NCBI GenBank assembly: GCA_031835245.1 | Contig: JAVKOQ010000021.1 | Span: 1-64,000, forward strand | Origin: Balamuthia mandrillaris | Taxonomy: Eukaryota > Discosea > Longamoebia > Balamuthiidae | Reading direction: 5' to 3' | Length of the DNA: 64,000 nucleotides | In this document: one piece after another, positions 22,701-34,031 of the stretch | Layout of the letters: every line of letters begins with the position of its first letter | How positions within the stretch are numbered: the first letter of the stretch is position 1 | The notes under the pieces: model-generated | What the model was told of the DNA's origin: nothing | What the model saw: only the letters and a program-made list of their open reading frames with translations | Databases searched by the model: none | Position numbers and translations under genes: made by a program

Positions 22701-25363
22701 TCGATTCTGTCGGTTCTTTGAGCTTTTCGATGTTGTTGCTATTGATACTAGCTCTCTCCAAAATGATGCTAGGTTGAGAGGGTTCTTTCAGGCGAATCTT
22801 AAGGACCATATCTTGTACAATGCTGTCGGTCAGTGTTACTACGGCATGTCCTCCGTTGATGTCGCAGGTGGAGAGAATGTGTGTCGGAGATGTGATACTA
22901 GATATTGCTGAAGCGAACTGGCATTGTAGGTTGACAGATGTGGTTGCTGTGATGGTTGTTCCACAACCTGCTGCATAACTGGCGCTCGCTTTTTTTTTAA
23001 AAAAATGCGTGTAAAGTCAGCAGTTAAAGAAAGGAGAACAGAAGAGAGAAATACGAGACTAGCACTCAGAAAGTAGAAACAAGCACGAAGAAAGAAGAAC
23101 AAAGAACTGAATAAAAACGAGAGCAAATAAGAACAACAAGAAAGGAATTGATTGCATAGAGTACCGCAAAGAGTTGGAAGACAGAAGCGATATTCATTCC
23201 CCTGGAGAGTCATGTTTTGTAGATATGTGATTACTATTTTTACTTTAGAGTGCGGCTTAAGGTTGCCGACGTTTATTTTGAATAGCTCTGTGGAGACTTC
23301 TTCAAGAAGATAAGCTCCATGTCCTCTGTAACGTTACCGTTAATTAATTAAGTTAAAACATCAAGTGCGGAGAGAGGGTTTAAAAAATAACCGTACTCGC
23401 TTATAGCATCATCGTAAGCTTCAGCAGCGGCTTCTTTTTCTTGGATAACGCCGTTGATTAACTTACCGTCCACCTCAACTGTAAAGGCGCAAACAACAGA
23501 TCCAGATTCTAAAGGATACACATATACCGCTTCCACGTACTCGTCACCGTTTTCAAAGGATTGAGCCGCTGAAATCTATTATACATAAGTTGAAAATAGG
23601 TGAGGAAGCAGTATGGATAAGAGAAGCTTAAGAAAGAGTCATGCCTTTGATGTTGAGTGCACGACAGTTGCCTCCACTTTACTTTCAGTCAGATGTAATC
23701 TTTCTCCTCTTTGATACAAACCAGCTCCTTGAATAGAGTAACTCATGCATGAAGAGTGAAGAGCAATAGAGGAAATTAGGGACGCTTGAATCGCTCCCCC
23801 TATCGCACAAACTTTTGTTGGATCAATGCTGCCAAGAGCACAGACCATTCAACAACAGTGAGAAGCGAAAAGAAGAGACATGAGAGAGTATCAAGAAAGG
23901 ACAGGAAGTTTGAGAAGAAAGTAGTACCTGTTGAGAGGCTGAAGTCCAGTCAAGTTTGTCAGCTTGGAAACAACAGAAGGGATATTGCACGTCCCTCCTG
24001 CTAGCACAAGTTTATCGGCGGATGTGATGGGGATGTTTTCTCTCGCACACACTTCTGTGATCGTTTTTTCTAGTTCAGACAAAAGGTCGGATATCCATTC
24101 CTCAAGCTCTGTTCGAGATACACTATGGTGGAAAAAGGAACCAAACAGTAGTGATTTAAGAAAGAATGAATAAAGAAAAGATCACAGGTCAGTAAACAAA
24201 CCTTGTACTAAACGGTAAACCTTGATAAAAGTCGACAATATCAATTCGAGCTTCCATGTCTTCGGAGAGTTGTTCTTTAGCGAGGGTACAAGCATTCCAT
24301 AGCAGCTTTCTAGTCAGTTGGTCATCGCTGCAATCCAACCCCATTGCTTTGTGCTCTTTGTTGAAGCGCTGTATCAGGCTGGCAACCATCCGTAGAGTCA
24401 TTTCATCACCACCAATGTCGTTCCTTCGTAATGCCTGTCTAACTGTAAAAGCACGGGTCAACTCTCGTTCTCCTTACGCAGTTCAAGAAAAAAGGGCGGA
24501 GACTCGTGCCTTCACATATTCCTTCCTCAATGAACAATAAGTCCACCGCCAAGCTGGACGCTCCCCAGTTGACAACTAGTGCTTTGATTTCCTTCAATGG
24601 GCTGTCAGTGTGTAAGCGGTATGCCAGGCATGCAGCTGTGCCTTCGTTTATCAGCCTGGCAACGTCTAGGCCTGCTGTTAGGAGTGCCTCCTTCGTGGCA
24701 GAGCGTTGGGAGTCGTTGAAAGTGGTTGGAACTACCGCCACTATCCTCTTTCGGAACAACTGTCTCGCGTGGTTAGTGAACGTCATAAGAGTATGTGAAG
24801 AAGAACAAAAACAAGAATCCAACGAAAAGAAGAAGAAGTAGAAGAAAAAGAACAATAAGAGCATGAAAAAGAAGATACGTTTGTTTTAGTTTGTTTAAGG
24901 ATTTTTCTCGCCATCTTACGGGAGAAGGTAGTCAAAACGGACTCGGGCGCCATAACACGTTCACTTGCCTTGTATTCACCTCGCTCCATGAGCTTGAGTT
25001 TAGGCTTGCCGCCGACATCGACAATTTGATAGGAAGGCGCGTGCTGCTGCTGTTGTTGAAGAACAAGCTCTTGCACTCGTGGGTCTCCATAGTCCAGCCC
25101 AACGAGGGTGTTTGCCTTGAGGAGAAGGCACTGAGGTGAGGAAGAGCAAAGGGCATCGTTGCCGATCAGCGTTTTACTTCCTATTTTTTTTTTAGGTTTT
25201 AGATTTTCAGGAAGAATGAACGACTGGATATTAGAAGAGGACCACAATAGGCGACGGCAAACGGTATCGTCGCGGAGCCGTTGAGTGCCAAGCAGTAAGG
25301 CTCTCGCTTGGCTCCTTGAATGGCAACGTAGGCGTTGCTGCTACCAATGTTCATTCCTGCCAT
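19724..25363 (-). CDS. HSP70-like protein with inserted VIT and VWA domains
   Basis: Read in order: a degenerate HSP70 ATPase half (MAGMNIGSSNAYVAIQGAK at 25363; VVPTTFNDSQRSATKEALLT, LINEGTAACLAYRL, LVVNWGASSLAVDLL; LVLAGGTCNIPSVVSKL; KVCAIGGAIQASL near 23800); a VIT domain (AQSFENGDEYVEAVYVYPLE... EKEAAAEAYDDAI, about 23570-23400); a VWA domain with MIDAS VLFLADRSGSMSEG (about 22640); LSLRYNLASSVASFVAVEE; then the HSP70 linker and substrate-binding half (DLLLIDVIPLGIGFD near 21140, MLQRNTTIPVV, DIDANGVLFVAFTD, GRLSQERLEELIKAGQE). Introns between the parts are only about 60-80 nt, and the VWA-to-HSP70 junction splices in frame (CCA A|GC ATA TCA), so this is one gene. The nucleotide-binding Asp residues are Asn (MNIGSS, VVNWGA), as in the atypical HSPA14/Ssz1 group. 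ATP hydrolysis is doubtful. Function unknown; a chaperone-like scaffold is a guess. Confidence 0.88.
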
Positions 25364-25763
25364 TTTCGAGTTCGTTTTCTTTTTTTTCGTAGGCTTCGCT
25401 GTGAGACCCTTTTATTCAAGCCGTACAAATGCAAGCCATAGCGCACCGGGGGGTCTTTCGCAGAAGGGGCGTTTCTTCCTTTGCTTTCTCGTCGTTCTCC
25501 CTTCGCGAAGTTTCCACATTATTATTAATGTCGACATCCAATGAAATATCAATGACTTTTATTTTGGTTTTTCGCTGTCGACGGTAATACCCATCATTAA
25601 TGATGATTATCGCCTTATATTGCTCCTCATTAATCATTTGTCGTTTTTATTGCGCACGAAACGAAAAGAATAAAGAACAAAAGCCTCGAGCTGTGTTTGT
25701 GTTGTTCTCGGCTTGGACCCAAGCACTGCGGACGCCGGAAGCAAAAGCAAAGGGAGAAGAAAT

Positions 25764-27758
25764 ATGCAAAGGGCATCACAGCCTCCTTCCCTACGGGCGG
25801 GTGTACCCAACAAGCTGGAGCTGCGGCCCAGCCCGCGGCGCCTCACTCTCGCCGGGAATGCGGCACGTAGCGCGATCCCAGCCTTGTGGGGTCCCGTCGT
25901 CTACCGCGCCAAGCTCAAGTCCAGCCCTCCTTCCTCTTCTCCTCAAGCCTGCAAACAAGAAGAACCACAACCAACATCCTACCCAACGCAAGGTGAGGTG
26001 GAGGTGAAAGGTATAAAGGAAGAAGAAGAAGCAGAAGAACAATCAACAAAGAAAGCGGAGAATGAATCGACCATGCCACCCAAAGCAGAAACCTCAGAAG
26101 GAATCAGTAATTACGGTTTCCCAAACGAAAAAGCAGAGGAAGGAGCAACAGAAACCAATGCAGCTAGCAACAAGACAACGGAAACGGTGAACTTGGGCGG
26201 AGAAGTGTGGCAGGTGGTGGAACGCCGCAAAACTGGCATTCGCGGCCTTGAAGAGTGGGTCACCGTGTCTCAACGACAAGGCGACAAAGGCGCTCCCACC
26301 GTCATGGAATGGATTGTACAAAAGAAAGGACAAGCCGAGGACAGAGAAGTAGAGGCAGAAGGAAAACAAGAAGAGGAGGAAGACGCGACGGTAGAAGAAA
26401 TAGTATTTGAAGAAGAGGAAGAAGAAGCCGAGCAACCCAAGTCTTCCTTACAAAGAACTGAGTCTGAATACGAGTTCTACCAGATGTTAACGGGAGGCGT
26501 GAGCCATCGCTTGAAGGAGCTACAACAAATAGAAGCCCTCGAAGAAGAACTGACGCTCAACACCGAAACCGGAGATGCCACCTTCACTGCTTCTCCGGGC
26601 ACAACAAGCGCTGCTGTCAGCCTTTCTTCTACCCCGACTTCGACCGTGCACATTCGTTCTCCGCTTAAAAGCAGTGGCCGCCATCCTCCCAAGCTGGCCA
26701 ATGTTGTTGGTGAAACTTTCGGAAGCGGAGAAAATTCTTCAGAGGATGAGAAAGAAGAGTCAAGTGGAGGAAGGAGAGACAGAGAAGAATCGTTTTCCAG
26801 ACCTAAAACCATGACAATTCATACTCCATTACTTCCTCGAGAAATGAGAATCCCTCTCGCGTCAATGCCTTCTACAACAACGACAACGGCCAGTGAATCC
26901 ACGTCGTCAGCTACTCGATCGGCCATTTGGCAAAGATCTTCCGCTGCCACTGGAAGAAGCGCACATGCTACCGTCTCTTCTTCATCATCCGCTGTTTCGA
27001 CAAGACGCTCCGTTCCCAAAAAGCAGACGAAAACGGGTTATGTCAAAAGCGCTTCTTTACGTTTCACACGCAGAAAGCTTCACAACGGCTCAAATTCTTC
27101 TTCCTCTTCTGAAAAAGGAGGAGGAAGTACAATCCTGCATCGACCGATAAGAAGGAACAAAACGAGAGCAAAAGATGACAATGACATTCACAAGAACAAG
27201 CCACCCCCAACGTCTTCGTTCACCGCAAAAACTCCTGTTCTTTCAGGTTTGCATCGAGTGCAGTCGGTTCGGGCACTAGAGAAAGAAAAAGGAGAAGCAG
27301 AAAAAGAAGAAGATTCGAAAAACAAAGCGGAAAAGACAAACAGAAAACAGAGCGACAGAACGGAACAAAGCGAAGAAAACGAAAAAGAAAAAGAAGAAGC
27401 GACGAAAGAAGCGAAGGAAGCCAGCCAAAAGTTGGAATCTAGCCCACCAAGGATAGTCATACGAGGGATTGGTGAGGAAGAGGAAGAAGATGAAAAAGAT
27501 GACGATGACGAAGAAGAAGCTAGAGAGAACAGCTTGAAGGAGTACAAAGAATTGGAAGACTTACACAGAAAGAAAGAGATGGAGAGAGTGCTCCGTTTGG
27601 CCACGCGGAGAAACACCCAGAACAACATCGTCGTGCAACAGACCGACTTTAGCGTGTCGCTTCACATTTCCGCTGATGATGACGAAGAAGAAGAGGAAGA
27701 AACACACGGCGAAGCTGGCAACTACACGCAACCACCAAACGAAAATGTTGCTTTGTAA
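25764..27758 (+). CDS. Hypothetical Glu/Ser/Thr-rich protein, 664 residues
   Basis: Intronless. ATG 25764 is the first in-frame ATG; the frame is also open upstream to about 25713 without one. The N-terminus is basic and Pro-rich (NKLELRPSPRRLTLAGNAAR). A more ordered stretch follows, VNLGGEVWQVVERRKTGIRG...EEWVTVSQRQGDKGAP, and then long Glu/Lys and Ser/Thr tracts. The C-terminus has a probable coiled coil (LKEYKELEDLHRKKEMERVL) before NIVVQQTDFSVSLHISADDD. No family is recognised. It looks largely disordered. It is divergent from the HSP70-like gene, with 400 bp between starts containing two GTCGAC sites. Confidence 0.7.
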   Translation: MQRASQPPSLRAGVPNKLELRPSPRRLTLAGNAARSAIPALWGPVVYRAKLKSSPPSSSPQACKQEEPQPTSYPTQGEVEVKGIKEEEEAEEQSTKKAENESTMPPKAETSEGISNYGFPNEKAEEGATETNAASNKTTETVNLGGEVWQVVERRKTGIRGLEEWVTVSQRQGDKGAPTVMEWIVQKKGQAEDREVEAEGKQEEEEDATVEEIVFEEEEEEAEQPKSSLQRTESEYEFYQMLTGGVSHRLKELQQIEALEEELTLNTETGDATFTASPGTTSAAVSLSSTPTSTVHIRSPLKSSGRHPPKLANVVGETFGSGENSSEDEKEESSGGRRDREESFSRPKTMTIHTPLLPREMRIPLASMPSTTTTTASESTSSATRSAIWQRSSAATGRSAHATVSSSSSAVSTRRSVPKKQTKTGYVKSASLRFTRRKLHNGSNSSSSSEKGGGSTILHRPIRRNKTRAKDDNDIHKNKPPPTSSFTAKTPVLSGLHRVQSVRALEKEKGEAEKEEDSKNKAEKTNRKQSDRTEQSEENEKEKEEATKEAKEASQKLESSPPRIVIRGIGEEEEEDEKDDDDEEEARENSLKEYKELEDLHRKKEMERVLRLATRRNTQNNIVVQQTDFSVSLHISADDDEEEEEETHGEAGNYTQPPNENVAL

Positions 27759-28100
27759 GGTAGCAAAAAATTTGGATTGTAATAATAACTTTTTGATAAG
27801 AAATTCAAAAATATTGTAGAAACGATTTTTGTCGACGCTGATGAGCTCCCTTTGAGGCAAAAAATTGTCGCAATTATTTCAAACACTGAAATTGGAAGTT
27901 GTGAGCATTTTATCAAGAGGAACAATCGGGGTTAGCAATGGAGTGGCTTGCTTTGACATGGCTGTAAGGAAGGACAGAAACCACTACACTCACACGTTTG
28001 GGGATGTTGTAGAGCTCATTCTTAGACATCCACAAACCCAGGGAGAAGGAAGTACAAAGCAAGACTATTGCGATAATAGATTACAAAAAAGTGCGATAGT

Positions 28101-28142
<42 letters not shown>

Positions 28143-28169
28143 CTGGTGAGTGAGCGAGACAAAAGTCTT
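27759..28169. other. Intergenic stretch between convergent genes
   Basis: Contains a GTCGAC site (27831-27836) and a 30-bp GA repeat at about 28103-28138. The short plus-strand frame here ends in the GA repeat, and I do not support it as a gene. Confidence 0.5.
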
Positions 28170-29028
28170 TTATGCGGTTGTATTGAGTGATGCTAGTGAA
28201 GGAACAGGAGAGGGAGGGACAGTTGCAACAGAAGGAGCAGCCTCCTTTCTATAACCAACGGTGCTAAGATAGGCGGACCAACCAGTCGCCACGAGTCCCA
28301 TATAAAGCACGCGATACTGAAACGGCACGAAGTAAAAGTTTATGGACTGAGCCAAAGGCCAAACTTTGGTAGAGTTTACCCAAGTTGGAATAAAGTCCTT
28401 TTTGAGCTTCTCTACAACAGCGTCTTTCGTTTTGGCCATGCTGATCTGAGAAGAAGATTCGTCAGACGGAGCAAGAAACACCTTCCAAATGGTGCAGTAT
28501 GACATGGCCGCCGTGTTGATGGTTGGAGCGAAGAAGAGTTGGTTTGTTAATACCTGGATAGCATGTTTTGTTTGTTGCAAGTGTTGAAGAGTTGATTAGT
28601 TTCGTTTTTCGAACGCTTTGTTTGTTTGTTAGTTTGTGTGTTTTTTGTGATATGTTGCTGTCTTATGTTTGTGTTGCAACACGAACCTTTTTTGCGACAA
28701 CGGACAAAGATTTGGCGCTTCCATAGGTCCTCTCCAAGAACCGAAACCACATGAAGGAAAACGGTCCACTGATGCCCAGTCCAAAGAAGAACATAGAGAC
28801 CGTACGAGCAGGATGCCACCGCACCTCCTCCTTTTGTCTCACCCCCTCCTGTTCTTCTTGCAGCCGTCGTCCCCTTCTCTCCAAGCTCTGCGCCAACGCG
28901 TCGCCGATGGAGTTGATGACCGCCGAGGTCAAGGCGTTGGTGAGAAACGGCCGTTCCACCAGGTGCGAGGTGTAGCCCCGCCAGACCTTATGCGCCCACC
29001 CCATTGCTGCCAGCGGCACCGCCGTCAT
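28170..29028 (-). CDS. Mpv17/PMP22-family membrane protein
   Basis: Two exons, 29028-28687 and 28553-28170, join in phase 0 to 241 residues. Family landmarks: HLVERPFLTNALTSAVINSI and GDALAQ near the N-terminus, RTVSMFFFGLGISGPFSFMW (helix 2), FRFLERTYG; in exon 2 LKKDFIPTWVNSTKVWPLAQ, SINFYFVPFQYRVLYMGLVA and the final W-x-x-Y-L-S (WSAYLS). Known members are four-helix proteins of the mitochondrial inner membrane or peroxisome membrane, implicated in channel activity and ROS or mtDNA homeostasis. Location cannot be read here. It shares a 190-bp divergent promoter with the ankyrin gene. Confidence 0.93.
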
Positions 29029-29219
29029 CCTTGTCCCTTTGTTGTTTTAGGTAGCAGATCAAACAAGATCAGATGAATTCCTAATTCATAAGTTAACAAG
29101 TAATATTTTTGTGGACAAAACGTAGCGGTTAAGAAAGCAAGAAACCTTAAAGTGCTAAACACAAACAGAGGAGGAGGACCAGCCTTGACATTTGAGGTTG
29201 TGCCTTCCACTAGCTCAGA

Positions 29220-30521
29220 ATGCATGCGCCACCATCGGTATGTACTGCCGTCCCACAACGATCGGGTACACATCATCGCTGCGCACGGGAGAAGGAAGAA
29301 CTGCAGCTTGCAGCACTCGCCAAGCTGCCGCCTCTTCATAGGGCCATCCAAAGGCAAGACCTGGAAGACTGCCGCAGAGAGCTCGCCAGTGCGAACCCCA
29401 ACGAGGCCATTGACCGCATCTGCCTCGACGAACACCGCTCTTCTATGAAGGATGCCAAGCCGCTTGACCTGGCCTGCTACCACGGCAATTGCGCCATCAT
29501 CTCCCTGCTACTCGATTCAGGGGCAGACCCTACCTCTGCTCCTTCTTGCTCTTTTACCTACGTCCGAAGCCGAAGGGGCTTTACCAAGCGTGTCAGCGTG
29601 GTCTCTGGAAGTTGCCTTCACGTAGCCATTGCCATGGGCCGCCCTCAAGTGGTAGACCTTTTGCTATCACGTACTGCAGCCAATCATGTTGTTGTAGGCA
29701 CGTCATTACTTCGCGGCAGAGCTCAACGCTTTGAGCACTATGTTACGAAGTACTCTCCAGACAATGGCACGCATTCAGGATGCACCCTTCATGACTGCCC
29801 TCCATTGCATCTCGCCATTGTTGCGGCGGCTGCACGAGACACGGAAACAGACAAGCGAGAACGTAACGACAACATCAGTTCACTTTTGCCTTTCTTCTTC
29901 ACTTCTTCAGATGAAGAGAAGGAAAAGAAAACGGAAGAAGTTGACTCTGGAAGAGAAGCGGAAGTACTAAAGGGAGAAGGAGATGTAAACGCAGTGAGCG
30001 GAAGCTTCTTGACATCGGCAGGGGATGATGGTTGTTTTCACTCGAATGTAAGGAAGCAGGAGTTCAAAGGACAGATAACACCGTTGGTCCTGATGTTTGC
30101 TTGTGGTTTGGCAGTATCCGATGTCAGACACCTACGACTCCTTCTGGATCGATGCTCTGTTTCTACGTCTTCCAGATTTGATGTGAAGTCCGTTTATCAA
30201 AGGTCGACTGACGAAGAAGAAACACATGAAGAGCTGTGCGACGACGCTGAAGTGGATGAACTAGTAGAAGAGAAGGGGGTAGTGAGTGCAGGAATGACGG
30301 TGTTGCATTGGGCAGTTATGAACAGATGGTCAGAAGTGGCGACGCTGTTGTTGAAAGCTGGAGCGGATCCGCACATCAAAGCCACGTGCATCTCTCAAGA
30401 AAATGAAGAAGATGATGGAGAAGAAAGAGTAGGAGGTAATGCGAAGCGTGAAAGTTGTTGGAGGGATATAGATGTTTTTGAACTTGCGGCTAATCTCTCT
30501 TTGCCACTTGCGATAGAGTAA
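29220..30521 (+). CDS. Ankyrin-repeat protein
   Basis: Intronless, 433 residues from ATG 29220. Ankyrin units: LPPLHRAIQRQDLEDCRREL; KPLDLACYHGNCAIISLLLD-SGADP; SCLHVAIAMGRPQVVDLLLS; CPPLHLAIVAA; TPLVLMFACGLAVSDVRHLR; and MTVLHWAVMNRWSEVATLLL-KAGADP. Acidic loops of low complexity separate the repeats (about residues 215-260 and 335-360). No catalytic domain is seen; a binding or scaffold role is likely, partner unknown. Confidence 0.88.
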   Translation: MHAPPSVCTAVPQRSGTHHRCAREKEELQLAALAKLPPLHRAIQRQDLEDCRRELASANPNEAIDRICLDEHRSSMKDAKPLDLACYHGNCAIISLLLDSGADPTSAPSCSFTYVRSRRGFTKRVSVVSGSCLHVAIAMGRPQVVDLLLSRTAANHVVVGTSLLRGRAQRFEHYVTKYSPDNGTHSGCTLHDCPPLHLAIVAAAARDTETDKRERNDNISSLLPFFFTSSDEEKEKKTEEVDSGREAEVLKGEGDVNAVSGSFLTSAGDDGCFHSNVRKQEFKGQITPLVLMFACGLAVSDVRHLRLLLDRCSVSTSSRFDVKSVYQRSTDEEETHEELCDDAEVDELVEEKGVVSAGMTVLHWAVMNRWSEVATLLLKAGADPHIKATCISQENEEDDGEERVGGNAKRESCWRDIDVFELAANLSLPLAIE

Positions 30522-30691
30522 GTAGACAAAAAAGAACGAAAAGGACATAAAATTGTTTGTAACAAAAGGTGAATAAATAGCAAAAGACAAACAAAAAAAT
30601 GCAAACAAGAAGAAAAAGAGAGAGGGAGAGAGAGAGAGAGAGAGAGAAGAGAAGAGAAGAGAAGAGAACAAAGACAGACAGACAAGTATGT

Positions 30692-31559
30692 TCAAACTCT
30701 GGCTCTCCTATCATTCGGGAACCAGGTCCTCATGACGTAGATCTGAACAGCGTTGAGGCTGATCACAACAGCCATTTCCAACATCGCGAACATCCAAACG
30801 CGATCAAACGTGTTCTCTTGAACTAATGGAGGAGAGAGCAGAAAAAAGAGTGAGAAAAACGCAACCAGCAAACAGAGAAAGAGGAAGCAGATTGCGCAGG
30901 GATTAAGCGTGAGCGAGGGGTGGACGAGTAACGAGAAGAGGAGAGTGAAAGAAAAAAAAAACGTACTGCTACGATGAGCAGAGGCACGAGTACGGAGGTA
31001 CTTCTGCTCGGACTGGATCTGCTCCAACGTGTTCCTTATCTTTTTGACAGACCTCTCGATGGGTTTCAGCTTCTTGGCGTCAAAGGCAGGCTGTTGTTGC
31101 TCGTACTCTTGGACCTCGTTCTCATCCACCCAACCCAGCTGGAAGGACACAACCTTGGCAGTGAAGCGGGACATGGTGTTATCCAGACAGAAGGAGTAGA
31201 CGCCCTCCTTGTTGCCTGCAACGGTCACTCTGTCCTCTTGATGGTGGTCAAAGAAGTGAAGCTCTTCATGGAGAATCTGTTTGTGTGTATGCGAGTGTAA
31301 CAAAAATCAATAAAAATGTAGAGAGATTGAGGGTTGTGGGTCGTACGCCGCCATCAGGCTCAGTAACTTTCACACGGATGTCCAAAAGACCTCCCCTGGA
31401 AACCACAAAACTGAATTCCATCTCTCTGCTCAAATCATTGGGCGTCACCCTCATGTGGAAACACTCTGAGCTCCTTGGCTCCACTTGGAGGGTAGCGGCA
31501 GTGGCCATACCTACCACCATGCCAAAGAAAAACAGCAAAAGGGAGGTCTTGAGTGTCAT
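30692..31559 (-). CDS. p24/TMED (emp24/gp25L) cargo receptor
   Basis: Three exons (31559-31347, 31276-30967, 30822-30692) join in frame to 217 residues. A signal peptide (LLLFFFGMVVGMATAATLQV) precedes the GOLD domain with the two paired cysteines (SECFHMRV and GVYSFCLDNTMSRFTAKVVS). Then follow a coiled coil (IERSVKKIRNTLEQIQSEQK, YLRTRASAH) and one TM helix (MLEMAVVISLNAVQIYVM) with short cytosolic tail RTWFPNDRRARV. Members cycle between ER and Golgi in COPI/COPII vesicles. The tail has aromatic and basic residues but no plain KKxx end. The start is divergent from acyl-CoA oxidase. A GA repeat lies just downstream (30617-30670). Confidence 0.95.
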
Positions 31560-31714
31560 CTTTCTTATTATTCTTCTTCTTTTTTTCACAGTGAAGAAAC
31601 AAAGTCAAAGCTCGAGCTGTTTGTGGTTGTGGTGGTGGTGGTGGTGGCTTATCTTTTGCTGTGTAATCTTTTTTCTTTTCGTTTCGTCGCAGAAAGGAAA
31701 AAAATTCGTTTCTT

Positions 31715-31759
31715 GTCGACGCCATACGTGGTATGCTGTCGGCATTTAATATGACATAT
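31715..31759. promoter_or_regulatory. GTCGAC/GTCGGC element in a divergent promoter
   Basis: The 297-bp gap between the p24 and acyl-CoA oxidase start codons contains GTCGAC (31715-31720), GTCGGC about 18 bp on, then TTTAATATGACATAT and a distal TATTAATTAATAAT. The 39.7-39.8 kb divergent promoter has a similar set. Assignment as a regulatory site is inference. Confidence 0.35.
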
Positions 31760-31856
31760 ATCAGCCCTTTGAAAGGAGAAGAACACGTCATCGTATTAAT
31801 TAATAATTTTTTTTTCATACCCCAAAAAATTACCAAAAAAAAAAGAGTAGCGAAAG

Positions 31857-33983
31857 ATGGAGGTGCAGCAAAGCGAACATGCCAGGAGGGTAGCCCAACG
31901 ACTGCGCGTGGTGAGCGCGCATCTCGAGTGTAACCCTACGGCCAGCAAGCTGGAGGAGGTGGAGGAGGTAGCAGAAACGGAAGTCGACTCTGCGGAGCTT
32001 GAGGGAGGCAGCACGGGTCATGGATTAGGACCCTTGCCTGCGCTCTCCTCTCAACACGTTCAAAAACTGAGTAGCATGATGGTATCGTAGCGTATCACCT
32101 CTCTTCCTCAACTTTCTCTTGTTGAAAGAAACAAAAACCAACTCCGAACATGTTAACACACGCATGCACACAAAATCCAAACACAACAAATAGTTTCATC
32201 ACCATCATGAGTTAAGGCAAAAACTCTATGAAATATTCAAAGATCCGTTGTTTCATCCGCGCTACGACTTGACCATGCAGCAACATAGAGAGCTGACCCT
32301 TCAGCGTATGAAAATTTTGGCAGCCAACGGTGTTGCCAACGGAAAAAGTCTCTTCACGTACGTTCTTTTTTGTTTTTCCTGTTCTTTCGTTTATCTCTCC
32401 TTCTGATATCCTGTTATCTCGTCTGTTTCTTCACCCTTGCACACACTCTCTTGCTCTCTCGCAGGAACGGCTTAAGTGTAGTCGCTCTCCAAGAGACACT
32501 GGTCCTGGTCGATGTCTCCCTCTCTGTCAAAGCCGGAGTGCAATGGGGTCTCTTTGCAGGAAGCATCGCCTCCTTGGGCACTGAAAGACATCACGACCAG
32601 TACCTCCCGCTCACTGACTCGTTGGAGATTTTGGGCTGCTTCGCTCTGACGGAACTGGGCCACGGTTCCAACGCGAGAGCCATCGAGACCACCGCCACTT
32701 ACTCTCCTGAAACGGAGGAGTTTATCATTCACAGCCCGACAGCCACGTCGCAAAAGTACTGGATAGGTAATGCTGCTAAGGATGGAAATATGGCCACCGT
32801 TTTCGCTCAGCTGTATTTGCCGGATGGCAGAAAAGAAGGAGTGCATGCTTTCCTCGTTCCGATACGAAGAAGGAGCCAAGATGGAAAGAGCACAGAACCA
32901 ATGCCTGGGGTCGGCATCGCGGATTGTGGACCAAAGATGGGCTTGAACGGAGTTGACAACGGTAAGCTGTGGTTTGATCATGTAAGGATTCCCCGAGCCA
33001 ATCTTTTGGATTATTATGGCCGAGTCAAGTACGCTTCACCTTTTACGTTCCATCTTCTTTTCCTTCTTGTCCCTCGACTGATCTTTTTCTTCTTTCACAA
33101 GTGCTGATGGAAGTTACGAAACATCTATTCCTCATCGCGGAAAACGTTTCAACACGATGCTGGACGCTCTCGTGGCAGGTCGCCTCAGCGTCGGATCCAG
33201 CGCTCTCAACGCTACAAAACTAGCCCTCACCATCGCTACTAAATATGCCATCACTCGCAAACAATTCGGCCCTCCCAGAGAGGAAGAGGTGGTCATCATG
33301 GACTATCTCACGCATCAGCGTCGACTGCTTCCATTGATCGCCTCCACATATGCTTACCGCTTTGGCAGTAATCATGCCAAAGACATTTTCACGCAGCTTT
33401 TGAAGAATCGCAATGATGAGCGGGTGAAGAGAGAGATATTTTTGTTGGCGGGTGCCTTAAAAGCCGTTTGTACATGGCATCGTAGCGAGGCCCACCAGAC
33501 TTGCAGGGAGTGTTGTGGAGGCCAGGGATTCGCTGCTGAGAACAGGATCGGCGTTTTGAAGGCGGACTGTGATATTGATCTTACTTATGAGGGTGATAAT
33601 ACCATTCTTTTGCAGGTTTGTTTATTCCTCTTGTTCTTTTAACTTTGTATTTGTGTATTTATTTTTGGTAACGTAAACGAAAACAAGGCAATCGCAAAAG
33701 CTCTGATGGAGGAGTTTCGCAACCGACTTTCAGGCAGAAAAGGAGTAACCAGCATGTTGACCTACTTCTCTGGTCAAATCGGGGTTGTGCTTCGCAACAA
33801 GAACCCTCTCACCCGACGCATTACTTCTGAAGTTCATCTTCTTGATCCCGAGGTTTCCTTTCTCCCGTTATGTTCTCATTTGATCAATTTCGCTTTCTAT
33901 TCTCTTTCTTTCTTTCTTGTCGTTTCTTCTTTCTTTCTTTCTTTCTTTCTTGTCGTTTCTTTCTTTCTTTCTTTCTTGTCGTT

Positions 33984-34031
<48 letters not shown>

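Noticed and set aside
27865-28149. 95-residue plus-strand frame ending in a Glu-Arg repeat
   Set aside because: No ATG-based start and it terminates in the GA microsatellite.
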